DNA from: Kaiparowitsia implicata GSE-PSE-MK54-09C | GTDB taxonomy: Bacteria; Cyanobacteriota; Cyanobacteriia; Elainellales; Elainellaceae | Reading direction: 5' to 3' | DNA length: 64,000 bases | Assembly: GCA_019359435.1 (NCBI GenBank) | Contig: JAHHHI010000103.1 | Coordinates: forward strand, 1-64,000 | Shown here: positions 61,713 through 64,000 of the stretch, in pieces | Layout of the letters: each line of letters opens with the position of its first letter | Position numbering within the stretch: the first letter of the stretch is position 1 | The notes under the pieces: model-generated | Seen by the model: only the letters and a program-made list of their open reading frames with translations | What the model was told of the DNA's origin: nothing | Databases searched by the model: none | Translations under genes and position numbers: made by a program

Positions 61713-62894
61713 GCGCTTGTTGGCGGTAGACAGGTTCGCAAGCACCCGAGTGAGTTCGCTAGCGACATAGTGCACATCGTCCTCTCTCATCTGGGCGAAC
61801 AAGGGCAGCATTATCGTCCGGCTTTGCGCCAGCTCCGAGTTCGTCAGCCATCCTGCGGTTCGCTGCGTATCACGGCCGGCATAGGCTTGTTCCAGGTGGG
61901 CATTCATCACGCCCCGCCGTGTCGAGATACCGTTGTCGAGCAGGGCTTGCATGACAGCGGACTGATCGGCGTGCTCAGGCAGGGTGACGCAATAGCTTTG
62001 CCAGTTGCTGCGCGCCCAGCCTGGCTCGACCGGCGGCACCAGCCCGTTGATGGGGGCCAGTAGAGAGGTGTAGAGTGCCGCCAGGCGACGCCGTGCCGCG
62101 ACTATCCCGGGCAGCCGCTCAAGTTGCGCCCGCCCGATCGCGGCCTGCAGGTCGGTCATCCGATAGTTATAACCCAGTTCATCATAGCTCTCAAATATGA
62201 CCTGTTTGGAACCGTGCCGCACCGTGTCGGAAACGTTCATGGCGTGCTGGCGCAGCAGACGGAACCGCTGATCGTATTCAGGATCGGAGGTAGTCAGCAT
62301 GCCACCATCGCCGGTGGTCACCACCTTGCGCGGGTGAAACGAGAAGCAAGCGATGTCAGCATGTGGCTTGCCGATTCGGTCCCACTCCCCATTCCAAAGC
62401 ATCTCGCTGCCCGTGGCACAGGCCGCATCCTCGACCACTTTGAGGTCGTGCTGACGGGCGATTTGCATGATCCGGCCCATGTTGCAGGGCATGCCCAACT
62501 GATGGACGCAGAGAATGGCACGCGTGCGCGGGGTAATGGCCTCGGCAACGTGGTCGGGATCGATGTTGAAGCCCACCGCCTCAATGTCGACGAACACCGG
62601 GGTGGCGCCGCAATAGCGAATGGCATTGGCTGTAGCGATGAAGGAGTGACTGACGGTTATGACCTCGTCGCCCTCCCGGACACCGATGGCGAGCAGGGCA
62701 AGATGCAGCGCCGTCGTGCAGTTTGAAACCGCACAGGCAAACGGCGCGCCGACGTAGGCGGCGAACGCTTTTTCGAACTGGGCGACCTCGGGACCCTGTG
62801 TCACCCAGCCCGACAAGATGACCCGTCGCGCCGCGTCAACTTCAGGCTCTCCCAGCATCGGCTTGGCCACCGGAATTTGGCGAGCTGTGCTCAT
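61695..62894 (-). CDS. DegT/DnrJ/EryC1/StrS sugar aminotransferase
   Basis: A 399-residue PLP enzyme. Lys190 in CFSFHPRKVVTTGDGG forms the Schiff base, Asp156 (KVVEDAACA) pairs with the PLP nitrogen, and SNCTTALHLALLA binds the phosphate. Such enzymes transfer an amino group to keto groups of nucleotide sugars. Start at 62894 overlaps the stop of the epimerase gene (ATGA), so both are coupled. The full operon is acyltransferase, epimerase, aminotransferase. Confidence 0.92.
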   Translation of the reverse strand: MSTARQIPVAKPMLGEPEVDAARRVILSGWVTQGPEVAQFEKAFAAYVGAPFACAVSNCTTALHLALLAIGVREGDEVITVSHSFIATANAIRYCGATPVFVDIEAVGFNIDPDHVAEAITPRTRAILCVHQLGMPCNMGRIMQIARQHDLKVVEDAACATGSEMLWNGEWDRIGKPHADIACFSFHPRKVVTTGDGGMLTTSDPEYDQRFRLLRQHAMNVSDTVRHGSKQVIFESYDELGYNYRMTDLQAAIGRAQLERLPGIVAARRRLAALYTSLLAPINGLVPPVEPGWARSNWQSYCVTLPEHADQSAVMQALLDNGISTRRGVMNAHLEQAYAGRDTQRTAGWLTNSELAQSRTIMLPLFAQMREDDVHYVASELTRVLANLSTANKRSAVGG

Positions 62895-63868
62895 GCTACG
62901 TTGCTTTGCTCGGGCTTGGGTACTGCCCGCCACCACGCAACCAGATCGCGCAATCCCTGCTCGATTGTAATCTCCGATCGGAAGCCAAGCATCCGCTCGG
63001 CCTTTTCGGTGGATGCCAGACGCCGTGCCACCGGGTTGACCTTACGGGCAGGTGCATGCACAGGCGCCAGCGAAGACCCCATGGCATCAAGCAATGCATT
63101 CGCCAGCTGCTTGAGGCTGATCTCCTTGCCGCTGGCCACGTTGAAAATGGTGTCCGTTGCCGCGGAGTGCGCGGCCAGGACATTGGCTCGCGCGATGTCG
63201 CGGACCTCCACGAAATCCATGGTCTGGGTACCATCTCCCAGAATAACCGGCGGACGGCCTGCAGCAATGAGCTCCATCCAACGGATCAAGACTTCGGTAT
63301 AGGCGCCAAAGGCATCCATGCGGGGGCCGTATACGTTGAAATATCTCAGCGCCACGTAATCGAGCCCGTACATTTCATTGAAGCTGCGCAGCAGCCCTTC
63401 ATTGTAGGCCTTCGCCGCCCCGTACATTGTTCGGTTGTTGTAGGGATGATGCTCCTCGGTCGTGGGGAAGACGTCGGCCGCGCCCAGAACGGAAGCCGAA
63501 GAGGCAGCAACGACTTTCTTAACCTTGGCGGCCACCGCCGCCTCGAGTACGTTGAAGGTGCCGGTTGCCAGCACGTCATGGGCCAGGCGAGGATCTTCGG
63601 CGCATTGGGTGATGCGGATGGCGGCCTGGTGAAACACCAGATCCACGCCCCGCATGGTCGACTTCACCAGGGCTGCGTCGCGAATATCGCCGTGCACAAA
63701 GCTCAATGGTGCGCGCTGCCGGGCATCGGCCAAATTGTCCATCCGGCCGCGGACCATATTGTCCAAAATGATGATTTCGGATGGCTCTTCGGAAGCCACA
63801 ATGTCCGCGATGTGAGAGCCGATCAAACCAGCTCCGCCCGTGATCAGTATCCGTTTGCCTTTCATCAT
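62891..63868 (-). CDS. NAD-dependent nucleotide-sugar epimerase/dehydratase
   Basis: A 325-residue extended SDR with the cofactor motif [11 protein letters not shown] (residues 9-19), the TYxxxK-type catalytic segment [10 protein letters not shown] and the substrate motif [13 protein letters not shown]. It probably acts on an UDP- or dTDP-sugar; the exact reaction (4-epimerase or 4,6-dehydratase) is open. The start is one of two adjacent ATGs that overlap the stop of the upstream acyltransferase, and its own stop overlaps the aminotransferase start. Confidence 0.9.
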   Translation of the reverse strand: MMKGKRILITGGAGLIGSHIADIVASEEPSEIIILDNMVRGRMDNLADARQRAPLSFVHGDIRDAALVKSTMRGVDLVFHQAAIRITQCAEDPRLAHDVLATGTFNVLEAAVAAKVKKVVAASSASVLGAADVFPTTEEHHPYNNRTMYGAAKAYNEGLLRSFNEMYGLDYVALRYFNVYGPRMDAFGAYTEVLIRWMELIAAGRPPVILGDGTQTMDFVEVRDIARANVLAAHSAATDTIFNVASGKEISLKQLANALLDAMGSSLAPVHAPARKVNPVARRLASTEKAERMLGFRSEITIEQGLRDLVAWWRAVPKPEQSNVA

Positions 63869-64000
63869 GACCGCGCTTCCTTTTCTTCATTGCGCATGCG
63901 CAAGACCCGCGCCGGTACGCCCGCCGCGATTGCATAGGCAGGAACGTCGCTTGTCACCACCGCCCCGGCCCCAATGATGGCGCCTTCCCCAATAGTGACG
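63865..64000 (-). CDS. hexapeptide-repeat acyltransferase (3' end only)
   Basis: The last 44 residues of a left-handed beta-helix acyltransferase: [20 protein letters not shown], then [15 protein letters not shown], with the hexapeptide repeat pattern. The gene enters from beyond the right edge. In this setting it would acetylate the amino group added by the aminotransferase, giving an N-acetylated amino sugar. Its stop overlaps the start of the epimerase gene by four bases. Confidence 0.85.
   Translation of the reverse strand, partial: VTIGEGAIIGAGAVVTSDVPAYAIAAGVPARVLRMRNEEKEARS

Noticed and set aside
1-64000. tRNA, rRNA, riboswitch or prophage
   Set aside because: No cloverleaf with a TTCRA arm, no rRNA-like sequence, no recognised riboswitch core and no phage structural or integrase gene was found by reading; a covariance-model search would be needed to exclude small RNAs.

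Overview
The window is GC-rich DNA from a Gram-negative alphaproteobacterium, most likely Hyphomicrobiales and Devosia-like. That placement is an inference from gene content: DUF6894, DUF763 and KTSC-domain proteins, a DUF4167-like small protein, a LigD-type ligase with two Ku proteins, the style of the acid-sugar cluster and the autotransporters. No rRNA, tRNA, CRISPR array or intact insertion sequence was seen. Functional operons alternate with gene-poor stretches that hold broken genes and transposase remnants.

Layout. 1-0.9 kb: end of a type I secretion adaptor plus a small partner. 0.9-4.2 kb: a decayed copy of the 33 kb coiled-coil gene, a secreted glycine/asparagine-repeat protein and empty DNA. 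4.2-6.9 kb: small conserved genes (two of them duplicated at 45.6-46.3 kb), DUF6894, a lone receiver and a badly broken SRAP gene. 7.0-7.9 kb: ATP-dependent DNA ligase. 8.1-18.3 kb: a four-carbon acid sugar (tetronate) catabolic cluster with a DenD-like dehydrogenase, an OtnC-type decarboxylase, a DUF1537 kinase, a FadR-type regulator, PdxA2, a TctCBA transporter, a SAF-domain oxidoreductase and an SDR. 19.3-21.8 kb: small genes and an IS630 scar. 22.0-26.7 kb: a TPR regulator divergent from a cupin, cysteine-synthase-like and PLP-decarboxylase operon. 27-33 kb: a GGDEF remnant, a LuxR-type regulator, an aminopeptidase-like hydrolase and an autotransporter. 33-40 kb: an envelope coiled-coil protein, a broken PG-binding/PAN protein, a lipoprotein, an L,D-transpeptidase and an ice-binding-like/autotransporter fusion. 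41-46 kb: desaturase, KTSC, DUF763, an EF-hand-loop secreted protein and the second copy of the duplicated gene pair. 46.6-50 kb: two convergent Ku genes, DUF72 and RlpA. 50.5-56.3 kb: a degenerate GGDEF protein, a compact exosortase system with two tiny substrates, and two regulators (BTAD and LuxR type). 56.5-64 kb: an FkbM methyltransferase, an RTX/beta-helix protein, a Wzx-like flippase and a nucleotide-sugar operon (acyltransferase, epimerase, aminotransferase).

The most unusual unit is the exosortase operon at 52.75-54.30 kb with a lone relative at 51.4 kb. Two proteins of about 84 residues share a GAPGPVAGxGLP, membrane helix and SRK-x-R-x-DR tail, and one gene overlaps the exosortase gene directly. 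Their predicted mature parts are only about 25 residues. The neighbouring surface-polysaccharide genes, regulators, autotransporters and RTX protein suggest the right half of the window is largely an envelope and surface module.
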